Shown here: one piece after another, positions 43,740 to 54,559 of the stretch | Numbering within the stretch: the first letter of the stretch is position 1 | Layout: the number at the start of each line of letters is the position of its first letter | NCBI GenBank assembly: GCA_013368325.1 | Contig: JAACJK010000120.1 | Coordinates: forward strand, 186,001 to 250,000 | Source of the DNA: Ephemerocybe angulata | Lineage: Eukaryota; Basidiomycota; Agaricomycetes; Agaricales; Psathyrellaceae | Direction: 5' to 3' | DNA: 64,000 nucleotides | Position numbers and translations under genes: made by a program | Notes under the pieces: generated by a model | The model's input: only the letters and a program-made list of their open reading frames with translations | Database searches by the model: none | What the model was told of the DNA's origin: nothing

Positions 43740-44660
43740 CAATCAAACTCGCCTTGCTCCTTCCCTCAGCCTCCAACTGCCAACACTACCCATCCTCGCA
43801 TTCTCGTCCCTCAAGACGTGATCCCAATATCTCCCCGTCAACCCGACCATGAATGTACACTTCCCCATTCTCATCAGCTGCGTAAGGTCCAGGAGGGATC
43901 CTTGGCCATCCTATTCGTTTACCTCCCTGGACGCACAACTGCCGCCGTCAGCCTTGGCCCTGTTCCTCCAGCAGCGCAGGTCATCTATTCCGAAGACACC
44001 TACGCACCTCGTCGGACATGCAGAAGCCACGTCCAACATGCCCTACAGCTCTCGTCCTTAGACGGACATTCCCCAGCGCTACGACTTGTCTGTTGTGTGT
44101 TCGTCAGTCCGTCGGGTGGTCCTTCTCACGCAACACCTGCTAGCGTTATCACTGGCGCATTCTATCGTAACGGGAGGGATACTTACAATCCAGGTGCCGA
44201 CCGGGTGCGCGGTCGTCCACAGTGAACAGGTCGTGTCCCAGGCGGAACATGGCGACTGGCAGGTGCCATGGGAGGAGGAGCAGGAGCTGCTCGGCGTCGA
44301 TCTACGATCCAACACACCAGAGTCTCAAAGCGGGCGAATGGGACCACCATCCACTCGCATTCGTCCACTCCCCTCCTCGTAGTGGTCTGTTTCTCCTGTC
44401 TACCCGATTGCGACACTACGAGAAGGCATTGATGTTTAGCGCTGACCCTCTCTCTTTCTCTCTATCGAGCATCCCTTCCTGCCGGCCTTCTAGTGCACAC
44501 CGTCCATGGGTCCTGCCTCGCCATATTACGGTTGGCCGAAGCGTGTGTGTGTGTGTGTGTCATGGGTAAAACTCGCGCTCACACTCGGAGTCTGCTGTGG
44601 TACTGTATGGCCCCTCGTCAATATCTACGTACGCGCTTGGATCGAAAATCCCTGTTTAAC
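43740..44660 (+). repeat. Dispersed repeat R1, copy b
   Basis: The parts 43770-44165 and 44565-44660 match the complement of 5.79-6.28 kb: CCCGACCATGAATGTACA, CACCTCGTCGGACATGCAGA and CGTCAATATCTACGTACGCG. About 390 bp in the middle (44.17-44.56 kb) is absent from the other copy. A (GT)n run lies at 44545-44560. No gene is supported. Confidence 0.65.
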
Positions 44661-46055
44661 CATACACGCCCAATCGAGTTTGATATCTGATGGAGATCCC
44701 GACCGGCGCGACAGCCGCGAGCAGTTCCGTGCGCCGTGTGATCCCATCCCGCAAACAAGCGGATATCTCAATACGTCCGCCCAGGGCCTGCCATAAGTTC
44801 CCTGGGCGACATCTGCTGGAGAGCGTCGGGATATCCGGTTCCCGTTATCCCCAGGCTTGTCATTTTTTGGACTTAGCGAAAAAATCGTTGCCTTCGTTGC
44901 GTTTTGCTCTTTCAAGCTCCGCTAGAAAATGTTCCCACCGGCAACTCGAGCTTTCGTTGCATTCCCGTTACACGTCACAGCGCTTGTCCCCTCCCTTCAC
45001 TTGCCCAACCTCCATCTGCGAACTCCCTTCTTCAAGTCCCCTTAGTCCACAAGGTACGAATATGATAAACTCTATACATGCCTTTGCTAAATTCTATTCC
45101 TTTTGCACGCACTAGGACGTTCTGGAGTCTCCGCTGTGCAAGCATCCAATGGGGGCCGGCCTGTGGTTACGTTGGCCCCCTTCGTTGGGGACTTGGGTTG
45201 GGCTTGGGGCTCGGTTGGGATTAGTGGGTGACTAGAGATGTTGTGTTCTTGGTGGTGTTCTTCCTTGTGAGTCTTGCTTTCTTTCCCTGCTGCAACTACT
45301 CTCTAACCGGTATTCTCAGGGCATGATGTTGAAGGAAGGACTGGAAGCTGGTGGGAGGTTGGATTGGCTGGGCTCATGTTGGGCTCCTGTGGTGGTTTCA
45401 GGAGTGTGTAATTGTAGGGCTGTACATATATGTTGTAGGATATATAACCTTGTACCTAGTTATCCTTCAATAAACAGTCATTCACCCTTCCTTCCAACTG
45501 TTCCAGCAAGGAGAGAAAATATGAGATAAATGGCAAGAAAACCATGAATATATTAATTCCGGAAAATGCACCATAAATGCGAATATATATGCGGACAACC
45601 AACGGCGAGCCCATCTGCTCGCCGTTGGCGAGCGCTCTCCCTGACGAGCCTGGGAGAGGCGATATGGCTCGCGGATGGATATCCGGCGGCGCGTGCCGGA
45701 TATCCCATGACATATCCGGGAACTATCATTGATGGGATCGCCTCAGGCGGTCTGATCCAAACTGGCGTGTAGTGGGGCGCTGAATTCGTTGACTTTCTCA
45801 TGCCAGACAAGCATTAAGCGCCCAAACTCAAATGAACGTGTCTCAGGCGTGTTGGTAAGGCTGTCCTCCTAGGGGGTTGTACGGTTGTCTTTGCAACTCG
45901 CGAGAAACGCGTGTCTCCATTTCATATTAGCAACCTGGGAAGCACTCGTTTACAGCTTTCCCCCTTCTTACCCAGAACCACGAACGACGTCGGGGTAGAG
46001 CTCTGAGCTTCGCTCGCTCGCCGCCATACTCCTGCGACCAGTCCCAACACCAACT
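44661..46055. other. No gene called; two strong hairpins
   Basis: There is no supported coding gene. A spliceable-looking stretch at 45.29-45.45 kb followed by AATAAA at 45470 could be the end of a decayed transcript. Two perfect hairpins at 45599-45628 and 45677-45705 are listed separately. TTAAGCGCCCAAA at 45814 is a copy of the dispersed motif. Confidence 0.4.
45599..45705. repeat. Pair of perfect inverted repeats
   Basis: CCAACGGCGAGC and its complement are separated by 6 bp (45599-45628). GGATATCCGGC and its complement are separated by 7 bp (45677-45705). The second arm also contains GGATATCC, itself a palindrome. They could be a transposon end, a terminator-like structure or protein-binding palindromes. 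Confidence 0.65.
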
Positions 46056-46761
46056 ATGAAGAAGAGCGCACTCAAGTCAGCGAAGGGGAGCCTTCTAGCC
46101 GCTCGGAACGCCGGTCTGCAGAGGAAGAGGAGACTGGGGATTGACCTGGGCGAGACGGGCTTGGGGCCTGAGCGCATTAGAGGTACGTCGAAGATTCCTT
46201 GCCTTCTTTCCAATCGGGAAGCCACCGCAGACTCCACAGTCCTGAAGCTCACGCGTTACAGCGCTCGTTGCGGAGTCGGTTGAGAGCCTGCGTCTCACGC
46301 ACGAGGCTAGACGGCAGCGGACATGTCCGAATGTGGTGCTGACTGTCAGCTATGCTACAGGCGCTCCTCGACTGGGTGGGACTCGTGGCGCTTCAGGTCC
46401 CGCTACACACATTCTCCAGAATGCGGAGAATCTCGTGCTTGGGGACGTGGAAATTGTTACGGCCGGGGGCAACGTTGAAAGGCACAGGCACGAGCACATC
46501 CACATCCACATCCATATCGCTCGTTCAGGGAGGAGGACTCGAGGCATTGGTGAGTAGTGTATTGTATGTCCATGATTTACTGCTTCTGACGCGCTCAAAT
46601 CAACCTTCCTGCTGGTTGTACCCATAGTGGACCCGCCTCCTCGTCTGCACGAGAGGGATGACGTTCGGCACCCAAGGGGCGTCCAGGATGTGCTGTACAG
46701 CACCCTAAATGGAGTAGATGACTCATCGAGGCCTTTCCTTTTTTTTTTTAGCCCAAATTAA
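46056..46761 (+). CDS. Alternating-His small protein, copy A (upstream partner of CHAT gene 3)
   Basis: Exons 46056-46182, 46262-46549 and 46628-46761 give 182 aa; both introns are phase 1 with GTACGT and GTGAGT donors. Exon 1 is basic: MKKSALKSAKGSLLAARNAG, then RKRRLGIDLG, ending GLGPERIRG. Exon 2 has ALVAESVESLRLTHEARRQR, then HILQNAENLVLGDVEIVTAG, GNVERHRHEHIHIHIHI and RSGRRTRGIG. Exon 3 has LYSTLNGVDDSSRP and a Phe-rich end from a T tract. There are no signal peptide or membrane segments, so it is cytosolic or nuclear. It ends 1.1 kb before CHAT gene 3 on the same strand. It could be a substrate, adaptor or aggregating partner of the protease; that is inference. Confidence 0.75.
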
Positions 46762-47213
46762 AAACACGCCTTTCCCACTAAGTGGCATTTGTGCCCCTTG
46801 GCCATGAAGGGAAGGTTTCATGAGACATGTTTCTTCCCGTTTCGAGGTGTTCCTTCCCATAGTACTTTTTGCCCTTCGAACGTTTATGTAGATTAGATTA
46901 GACTTGCATACCGAGATACGTATCTTGATATCTGCTTCGGTGTTGGTTTCCACTTGATACCCACCTACTATACTACAATATAATATATGAGAGTACGCTG
47001 TTTGATGGCCCTCAGAACCTAGCGAAGACGCCCGTCTGAAGTACAGGTAGAGGCACCAGACAAATGCAAGGTGTGTACTTAGCGATGTTGCTACACGCTG
47101 TGAGCTTGGCAAAATTTTGCGGTGTCTATCCTCAGATTGAGATCAAAGGCTCTCATCAGGAGAGGCCCGGGAGCATTCCATCCCATTTCTCCAGCAAGAT
47201 TCCCTCGCGTCTT

Positions 47214-47372
47214 GGGCGCCTAAATCATTACAAGCCTAGATAGGCGTACATATATTGACACAGTTGAGTATGGCTGTCAATGATCAAATCCAGTCCACCT
47301 TTGTCCCATATTACCCTTCAAACGCAACACATACACTGGCAGTGAGCACTAGAGATAACTATCTAGGCGCCC
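47214..47372. repeat. 159-bp stretch bounded by inverted GGGCGCCTA motifs
   Basis: GGGCGCCTAAATC at 47214 faces TAGGCGCCC at 47364-47372; a further ATAGGCGCCCAT lies at 47556. It resembles the pair at 31199-31383. A minus-strand frame over 47349-47835 (RRDNDEQLRKQGNE, HEAIKRVAKGCLDV) looks weakly coding but has no clear start or family. Confidence 0.4.
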
Positions 47373-47861
47373 GTATGGAACATCCAAGCAGCCCTTTGCC
47401 ACGCGTTTTATCGCCTCGTGTATCAATACATTAATCCTTTCTAGGCATTGTGAAACAGGAAAGACCAATGAATGTGATGAATCAATACACTCGTTCCCCT
47501 GCTTTCTAAGCTGCTCATCGTTATCACGCCGCCACTGGTCTGATAACACAGAAATAGGCGCCCATGCTCTTTCAATCCTTAAATGTGCACGATGACTTCG
47601 AATGTGACCATCGATCTCCTGAGGAATCAGATATGGTCGGATATGTTGGGAAAATGTGGAGAATGAGTGGCCATTGGCAGATAAAATTAGCAATGGACTC
47701 CACACAAGCCCAAGGCGAGGGACCAGGGTGAAGTGGGGCGCGGCTCTGGCGCCCATAGATAGCTTTCCTTTCCGAACTGATACATAATGCGAGGCCTGAG
47801 TATGCTAATGCGCTAACCACCCAGTAATAACCCAACCACCGAGAGAATACACGGTCATCAT

Positions 47862-50629
47862 ATGGAGCAAACGAAGTATGTCAATATCTCACCTCAGGTA
47901 TTCGCATTGGAGACTGACGAATCGACAGCCAAGATGCCGCGAATCAATTCCACGCTCGTGGCATAGACCGAATGATTTCCTACGAGCAGACTGGCAATCT
48001 CTCTGATATGACGGACGGAATCTCGATGCTCCAGCAGGCGGTAAGCCTCACCCCCGAAGGTGACGCAAACCTGCCAGGGCGACTCTGTAACTTGGGAAAT
48101 GCCTTGTTAATCCGGCATAGAGAGACGGGGGAGCTCACAGATATCGTCGATGCTATTGGAATGCAACGGAAAGCAGTGGAACTGATTCCCGAGGGTAGTG
48201 CCAACGTTCCGGGGCTGCTCAACAACCTTGGAACCTCGCTCACCCGTCGCTTTGAACGCACTGGGGACCTATCGGACATCGATGATGCCATAGCTGTACA
48301 TCGACAAGCGATGGAACTCACACCCCAAAACGACGCTTCCCTACCAGGCCGTATCAGCAACCTTGGAAGCTCGTACACCCGCCGGTTTGAAAGGACAGGA
48401 AATATTTCGGATATAACTGAATCCATCGCACTACAGCAGAAAGTAGTCGACCTCACGCCTCAAGGAAACCCCAATCTGACTGGCTTTCTCAGCAATCTTG
48501 GCCTCTCGTTGATGTGTCGATTTGAGCATACCAGTGAGCTCGCGGACATCGAGAGAGCTATCTCTGCACAGAAGAAAGCCGTGAAAATAACCCCTCAAGA
48601 GCATCCGGAGCTACCTGGACTACTGAACAACCTTGGAGCATCACTTATCCGTCGCTTTCACCTGACCCACGAGCGCCCGGTCGTCACTTACGCCATCGAA
48701 GTGCAGCGGAAGGCACTAAGCCTCACGCCTGAGGGACATGCAGACCGACCCGGCTATCTCAACAACCTCGGCCTGTCATATCATTATCGGTTCACCTCGA
48801 GTGGAGATCGTGCGGACTTGGAAGAAACCCTTTCTTCGTTTAAAGCTGCAGCATTCTGCGCCGTAGGACCCCCGCAGGTCAAGTTTGATGCAGCCCAACG
48901 ATGGGCGGGGACATTGATCCAGCATCGCCCCGATTCAATGGAGGAGATCTTCCTCTCTTGTGACACTGCGCTGGGGCTAGTCGCTTTAATGGCAGGTCTT
49001 GAGCAAACGGTACGAGGTCGGCATGCCCAAATCGAAAAGACCGCCGGTCTAGCGATGGAGGCCGCCGCTGCTGCCTGTGCACGTGATAGACCGGACAAGG
49101 CGCTTGAATGGCTCGAAGAAGGTCGCTGCCTTGTCTGGAACCAACTGACCCACCTTCGTTCGCCGCTCGACAACCTTCGCATTCAGAACGACGCGCTGGC
49201 ACAGGATATTGCAGATGTCGCGAAGCAGCTCGAGCATGCCGGATCATCACGTAGCCAATCTCATGCCGGGATGTCGCTGTCGGAGAAGGTCTCGGTCGAG
49301 GATGAGGCTCGGTCCCATTTGGACCTTGCGCAACGTTGGAGCAATCTCCTCGAGGCAGCGAGGAAGATCCCCGGTTTTGAGTCATTCCTCAAACCCTCGC
49401 CATGCTCTGCACTCATGGAGCATCTCCCTGAATCAGGTCCGATTATCGTCATAAACGTTAATAACCTGGAGAAGCGGCGCTGTGATGCGCTTGCGCTGTT
49501 GGCTGGACTGGATGAGCCCCTCCACATCCCCCTTCCCAACTTCTCGATCGAGAAAGCTGGCGAGTACCGCACCATTTTGGGCTCTCAGCTACACGCCCGT
49601 AGACTTCGTGTTCGAGAAGTAGAGGAGACCAGGGGCATCAGGTCGGCGCCTGTTGGAAAGGGTGGTGACGTGCATCGGGTTCTTCGAGGTCTATGGGAGG
49701 ATGTGGTAAAGCCAATTCTGCACGCTCTTGGATTCTCGGTGAGGTCGTTATTTGAGCAATTGTTGTGACGAAGCTGAAGCTCTGTCCCATAGGGTATTGA
49801 TCAAACATCAGGAGAGCTACCCCCGAGGCTCTGGTGGTGCCCAACCGGCCCTCTGTCGTTCTTACCTCTTCATGCAGCAGGAATATATCGAGGTCCGAAT
49901 GCCGACTCTGTCTCTAACTACGTGGTGTCTTCCTACACCCCAACCGTCACCGCCCTCACCGAACGGGTCAAGAATCCTCGCTCAGTCGACCCGAAGGCAT
50001 CAGGACTACTCCTAACGAGTCAGCCGCACGTACCTGACACTTCTCCGATCCCTGGAACGACGAAAGAGGTGCGATCTATCTTCAAGCAAGCCGAAGAAAG
50101 CGGAATGAGAGCACTTAAGCTGGAAGGAGAAGAATTGTCCATCGCTGAGTGTCTTGACCACATGCAGCACTTCAGCAGCATTCATCTCGCATGCCATGGA
50201 TCACAGAACGCGGCAGAGCCATTGCAGAGTCGTTTTCTCTTCCATCAAGGATCTCTTGAGCTTGGTGCAATCCTCCAATCCAATCTCCAGAACGGAGATC
50301 TCGCCTTCCTATCAGCATGTCAAACGAGCACGGGCGAGGAGAAACTCTCCGACGAAGCCGTGCATCTCGCCGCAGGGATGCTCGCTGCAGGGTACCAGCG
50401 AGTGGTCGGCACAATGTGGTCCATAGGAGATCAAGCCGGGCAGGATGTTGCCACCAGCTTCTACGAATATCTGTTTACTCAGCGGAAAGAGGGTAGGAGT
50501 AATGGTGGGTTTGATGGGACCCACTCCGCTTTTGCTTTACACCACGCTATTCAGGAGCTGCGTCGCAAGCTCGACGACTCGGAGGACTCCCTACTTAGCT
50601 GGATCCCATTCGTTCATTTTGGGTATTGA
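47862..50629 (+). CDS. TPR-CHAT protease (CHAT gene 3), intact
   Basis: Exons 47862-47875, 47929-49738 and 49793-50629 give 886 aa. The first exon is only 14 nt (MEQT plus two bases); its intron has a perfect GTATGT donor, a CTGAC branch site and a GACAG acceptor. Six to seven TPR-like repeats (TGDLSDIDDAIA ... LPGRISNLGSSY) are followed by the linker GLEQTVRGRHAQ and ALEWLEEGRCLVWNQL. The CHAT domain is complete (RLWWCPTGPLSFLPLHAAGI ... IPFVHFGY), with His in HLACHGSQN (codon 50195-50197) and Cys in FLSACQTSTG (codon 50318-50320). The second intron is at the position shared by all three CHAT genes. This is the shortest and cleanest copy, with an alternating-His gene just upstream. A caspase-like cysteine protease acting in the cytosol is expected; its substrate is unknown. 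Confidence 0.92.
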
Positions 50630-50847
50630 GCTATTGACTGTTATCATCCGTTGCTTTCCTTCCGGTCTACCATGCCTCTTCGTCCTGCTATACCTGCCTT
50701 TCTTCTCACGACTGATACACCCGTTATCTCTGTGGAGCTGTACTGCGACTCTGAATTGAGCCAGATGTAGATTATGCGATGCTGCCTTGCTTTAGGATCT
50801 GTTCTGACTGGTTACTTTCGCTTGACCATCCCCCCACCCCTTATATC

Positions 50848-52040
50848 TTTTTTTTCTTTTTTTTTTTTTTTTTTTTTTTTTTTGGTGGAATCTAGCCATC
50901 GGCCGTGCGACAAAGTGCACCCCTAGGCGTCAACGATAGTACACAGGTCACCCTGTGCTGAGAGAAATAACCGTTACCACAACCGGAGGAAATGCGTTAC
51001 GCACGTAGGGTGCCCCGAGGACACCCATCAGTGTGGGACTCGCAGATCAACCTTGCCGTTCGCCGAGTAATGAACCTACGTGACTGGCGCGCTTAACGCG
51101 CGCCTAGTCTCATCTGTTCCTACCCCGCGGTCGACGCGGCCTCTCGCTACCCACTAAAACCCCCGGGACGACTAAGTCGCCATGTATGGACTCTCTACTG
51201 GTTGTCTGGAGCTGGTGCCAAGTGGCTTGCACTAGTTTAATGCTCAGCGCTCGTCGTCCATACGCCTGTTTGTTTGCTAGAGCCCAGTCCAATCTCAATC
51301 TCTTGTTTATCGCCGCGCGCCAGCGGCTAGTAATCTCCGCCTCAGTGTGAAGGCGGTCAAGCTTGCCTTCCCGGCCTATCCTCCATTCACACCGGAGACA
51401 CCAGATGAGGTGCGCGGATTCCGATATGATTATTTGTAGGAGCCTTGTCCTCCCTTTGAGGATCTTCCCCTCGCTGTCACGTACAACGAGCATGGTGACG
51501 CCGAGAACAGTTCCCACCGTCACGTAGGGCCATTCGAGGCCTGTCATCGTCCACAGTTCCTTCGCCAGTTTCCACACAGTGGCCTGGCCCGATACACGGC
51601 ACTCGCGCAGGATGTGGTCCATCGACTCCACCGGCTCTTCGCACTCGTGGCATGGCATCCGTTCGTCTCGCATGGCGCCGATATTTTTCCAGTAGTGACC
51701 GAGTTTGTATCCGTCGTGGAGCGTGAGCCATGCAAAAGCGCTGAATATCTGGGTTATAGTCGCACCCTTTCTGCGTTTCAGGGAGCGCCATATCATCTCG
51801 TCGGAAGGTCTGCTGTCGGTAAGTTCTTCAACTACCGCTTTCGTGCGCTCTATCATCCTCACGGTGCGACGGCGAGGGCCCGAGCTCTTGAACTCTCTAA
51901 TGGCTCTGTAGGCTTTGGCTTGCGTGAGCGCTGCAGCCGCCGCGCCCAAGTTCCGAATTCCTATCCCCTTCGATAAGTCTATCGCATCGGGGGTCTCTTT
52001 TCTTGCACCTTCGTCGGCGAGGGCATCGGCCCCTATCTAC
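50848..52040 (-). mobile_element. 5'-truncated LINE-type retrotransposon with poly(A) tail
   Basis: On the minus strand the order is: end of an RNase H domain, C-terminal zinc-binding region, stop at 51110, 226-bp 3' untranslated region, then a 36-nt A tract (T run at 50848-50883 with one C). The coding frame begins without a start just after a stop at 52037, so the 5' part is missing, as usual for LINE copies. I could not find a convincing target-site duplication. It lies about 220 bp downstream of CHAT gene 3. Confidence 0.8.
51110..52036 (-). CDS. Partial LINE ORF2: RNase H end and C-terminal zinc-binding domain
   Basis: The open frame starts inside RNase H (ADALADEGARKETPDAIDLS, the usual end of that domain). 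It continues with ALTQAKAYRAIREFK and then the reverse-transcriptase C-terminal Cys/His domain (CHECEEPVESMDHILRECR). The tail has LIWCLRCEWRIG and ends RPRRPRGRNR. Reverse transcriptase and endonuclease are absent. A fragment with no own function expected. Confidence 0.8.
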   Translation of the reverse strand: MGADALADEGARKETPDAIDLSKGIGIRNLGAAAAALTQAKAYRAIREFKSSGPRRRTVRMIERTKAVVEELTDSRPSDEMIWRSLKRRKGATITQIFSAFAWLTLHDGYKLGHYWKNIGAMRDERMPCHECEEPVESMDHILRECRVSGQATVWKLAKELWTMTGLEWPYVTVGTVLGVTMLVVRDSEGKILKGRTRLLQIIISESAHLIWCLRCEWRIGREGKLDRLHTEAEITSRWRAAINKRLRLDWALANKQAYGRRALSIKLVQATWHQLQTTSRESIHGDLVVPGVLVGSERPRRPRGRNR

Positions 52041-53604
52041 ACTCGTCTGAAAGAATCCTTCTGAATACAGGTATGGTTCTCGCTTATCATCTTTAGTAAT
52101 TGGACTCGTGGGCACGCACGATACCTCTCAAAGGGAATAGACGAGAACACGATCGAGGGGAGGGGGTGAGGTCGGCATTGCTCAGATTTGAGCTGAGTTA
52201 ACGAAGAGATATTGTATTGAGGGCGTCTACTCTAAATTCATCATACCGCAGTCTATTGGCGAGGAAAGACTGGGTTCTTCCTTCGATCGCCTGGTGCAAG
52301 GTAGACATCGCCGTGTGATCGGCGTGTAGCAGTGGCCGTCTGACATGTCTTCGTGTCAGTGCGGCAACCCGATACACCCAACGATGTTCTCTACTACCCA
52401 CGGACCATCGGAACATCGGAGCTTCGCTCCAAGATAGAAAGGGGTGAGGGAGATGGTGGGCATGCAGACCCCGATCGGTCGAGCACGCTGTGCACAAGCC
52501 GTATTCGAACCTAGCCTCGTGCGCGGGAGGAAAGGAGGGGAAGGTAGAAAGTCGACTGGGTCACGAGAAATTGTGACGTGTACGGAGGTTGACTCGTTAC
52601 GCAGGAGAGGTATTGGCGGCCATGTCAGAACATCCTGGTTGCCTATCCCGTACGGGTCCGGCGAGGGTTTGCGCAGCCTTGGGCAGTATGAAGCTTCAGG
52701 ACTACTCGATAGCCGTCGGACACGTACAGCTTGCAGTTTAGCTATACCAAGGCGGAAAAGTGGATTGAACGATGTGGGGGCGCATCGTAGCACTGGTTCT
52801 TGGCCTATATCAGCACCCATTCCTCATCCCAATGTGTGCAGACCTTGTGAATTTCGATCGATATACCTAGCCAACATCGTGAAAACGCCAACAAGGAAGA
52901 TAGTGTGTGTAGATTGCCTGCATCTGTAGCGAGGCAGTTGGGTGTCGCGCACAGACAAGCGTTGAGAGCAACAGAGAGCGAGGGAGGGCAATGTCTTTCA
53001 GGAAGGTGGTGGTACGGAGTGAAGGAGGAAGGAGGCGGGTGTCCTCGATTTGGCGGCCTGCTCGTGGGAATGATTTGAATCCCTATGCGGAAAATTAGCC
53101 CCTTTCAAGCTTGCCTTGAGGCACCCCGGCACATTCCCTGGATGGGACAGTCACAGCACTCGAGAACTTGGATATAGCAACAGACCGACGACTATTTAAG
53201 ACACTATAGCTATCTGATCCATGATAGTAATTGCCCCTCTACCCTACCAGGGCCTCGCTGAATGTCGCCCAACAGGCAGGTTTGAGCCTGGTCTCGGAAT
53301 GCGCTCACAAAACCTTTCCTCTGTAATGCCCCAGCACGTCGCGAGAATTGTAAACGTTTATAGATGGGTGCTCACCTCCAGACACCTTACGGCCTTCAAC
53401 TCGCCATTTCGGCCCTTCGCATAAATAGCCGTGTCGAGCTCTTTTTCTACCGGGCCGAGTATCAGCGGGGATGCCCCTACACTATTCTCTAGGAGTAAGT
53501 ACATGCATATAACGTATTTCCGTTAGCAGAGAGGGGTAATCCGTCCCCCATAAACTCTCCTTATCTTGGCACCCTCTATCCCTTGTCTGGGTTTCTCCCA
53601 GCTA
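52041..53604. other. No gene seen
   Basis: Intergenic DNA without supported frames. The CCTATGCGGAAAAT stretch near 53082 recurs as CATATGCGGAAAAT at about 10837, suggesting shared repeat material. Confidence 0.4.
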
Positions 53605-53971
53605 GATGGCTCCTATCGTTTGACTCGTTTGGAGAGAGGCAGTAAGCCTTTATATCCAGGAAGGATATCTTCATTCTAGGGCACTTTCTCCCGCTCCTTC
53701 ACAATATCTGATGATGATAATGAAATGCCATCGGGGTCAGTGGCGCTGTTACTCGGCTGGCGTAGCACAAAGAGCTAGACAGTGGTGAGCGCATACTCCA
53801 ATGGGAGCTCCAAGATATCTTATACAATTTGGTGTCAGGTTGAAGGCCATCTACTCATTCTCACCTCGCGTCTTAATGGTCATTATTTCAGAATAGGGAG
53901 CAGAGTGCTGGTCGTCCCGTAGACTCGTTGAGGCGACTAAGTGTCGTACTAGCCCCGTCTCCTGGTCGAAC
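53605..53971 (-). repeat. Dispersed repeat R2, second copy (inverted)
   Basis: The complement of this block matches 5141-5515 over its whole length, including TAGCTCTTTGTGCTACGCCA and the CCAGGAGACGGGGCTA end. Some small insertions separate the copies. No gene is encoded. Confidence 0.75.
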
Positions 53972-54559
53972 GCGATCTAGAAACTGGAAGCCCTTCACAC
54001 TCGGAGTTTGAGGACGCACTCTCTCAGCTGACTTCTAGCCGACGTACAACGGGAGCTGACCGTGCGACCATGCTGCAAAAATCTATTGTTCTTACATCTC
54101 TGGTTGATATTAATTCATATTAATGTCCATCCTGACGTTCACATTGCTGGCTATTCGGTTAATTCTGGGGGGAAGCCCGGCGTACGCACCGCACTTTTCG
54201 CCGCGCCAATGTGGTCTAAATACAATAAAGCGCAGGTATTCTACTCGCAGTACGCATGAAGACTGAGCGGTAAGAACTGGGACGAAAAAAGCAGCTTGCA
54301 ACTCATTCAGGTACTATGGGCACGTTGCTCGAATCATCTTGCTCAGGCGTCCCCCGAAAGCCTAGCACAAGGCTCCACTGACGTTAGGCACCGCAGCCAC
54401 GCCGAGATTGCGTGACTTGGATCGGGAAGCGAAGCGAGTATGATCGCGGGGTGAGCATATATAAGCCTGTACCAACCTACTAGGTAAAACCATCGACTTC
54501 TACATCGTTCCTCCCTACTCCCCACCCAAAGCAACTTTAAGAAACGCCATATCATCGCC
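53972..54559. other. Intergenic; upstream region of the I66-like gene
   Basis: Apart from a TATATAAG at about 54458, 100 bp before the ATG at 54560, I see nothing to annotate. Confidence 0.4.

Noticed and set aside
47349..47835. Minus-strand coding region before CHAT gene 3
   Set aside because: Parts look weakly coding, but two frames compete and no start, intron set or family fits; left as a note only.
50848..52040. Target-site duplication for the truncated LINE
   Set aside because: CCCCTTATATC on the left and CCCCTATC on the right are too short and imperfect to be convincing.
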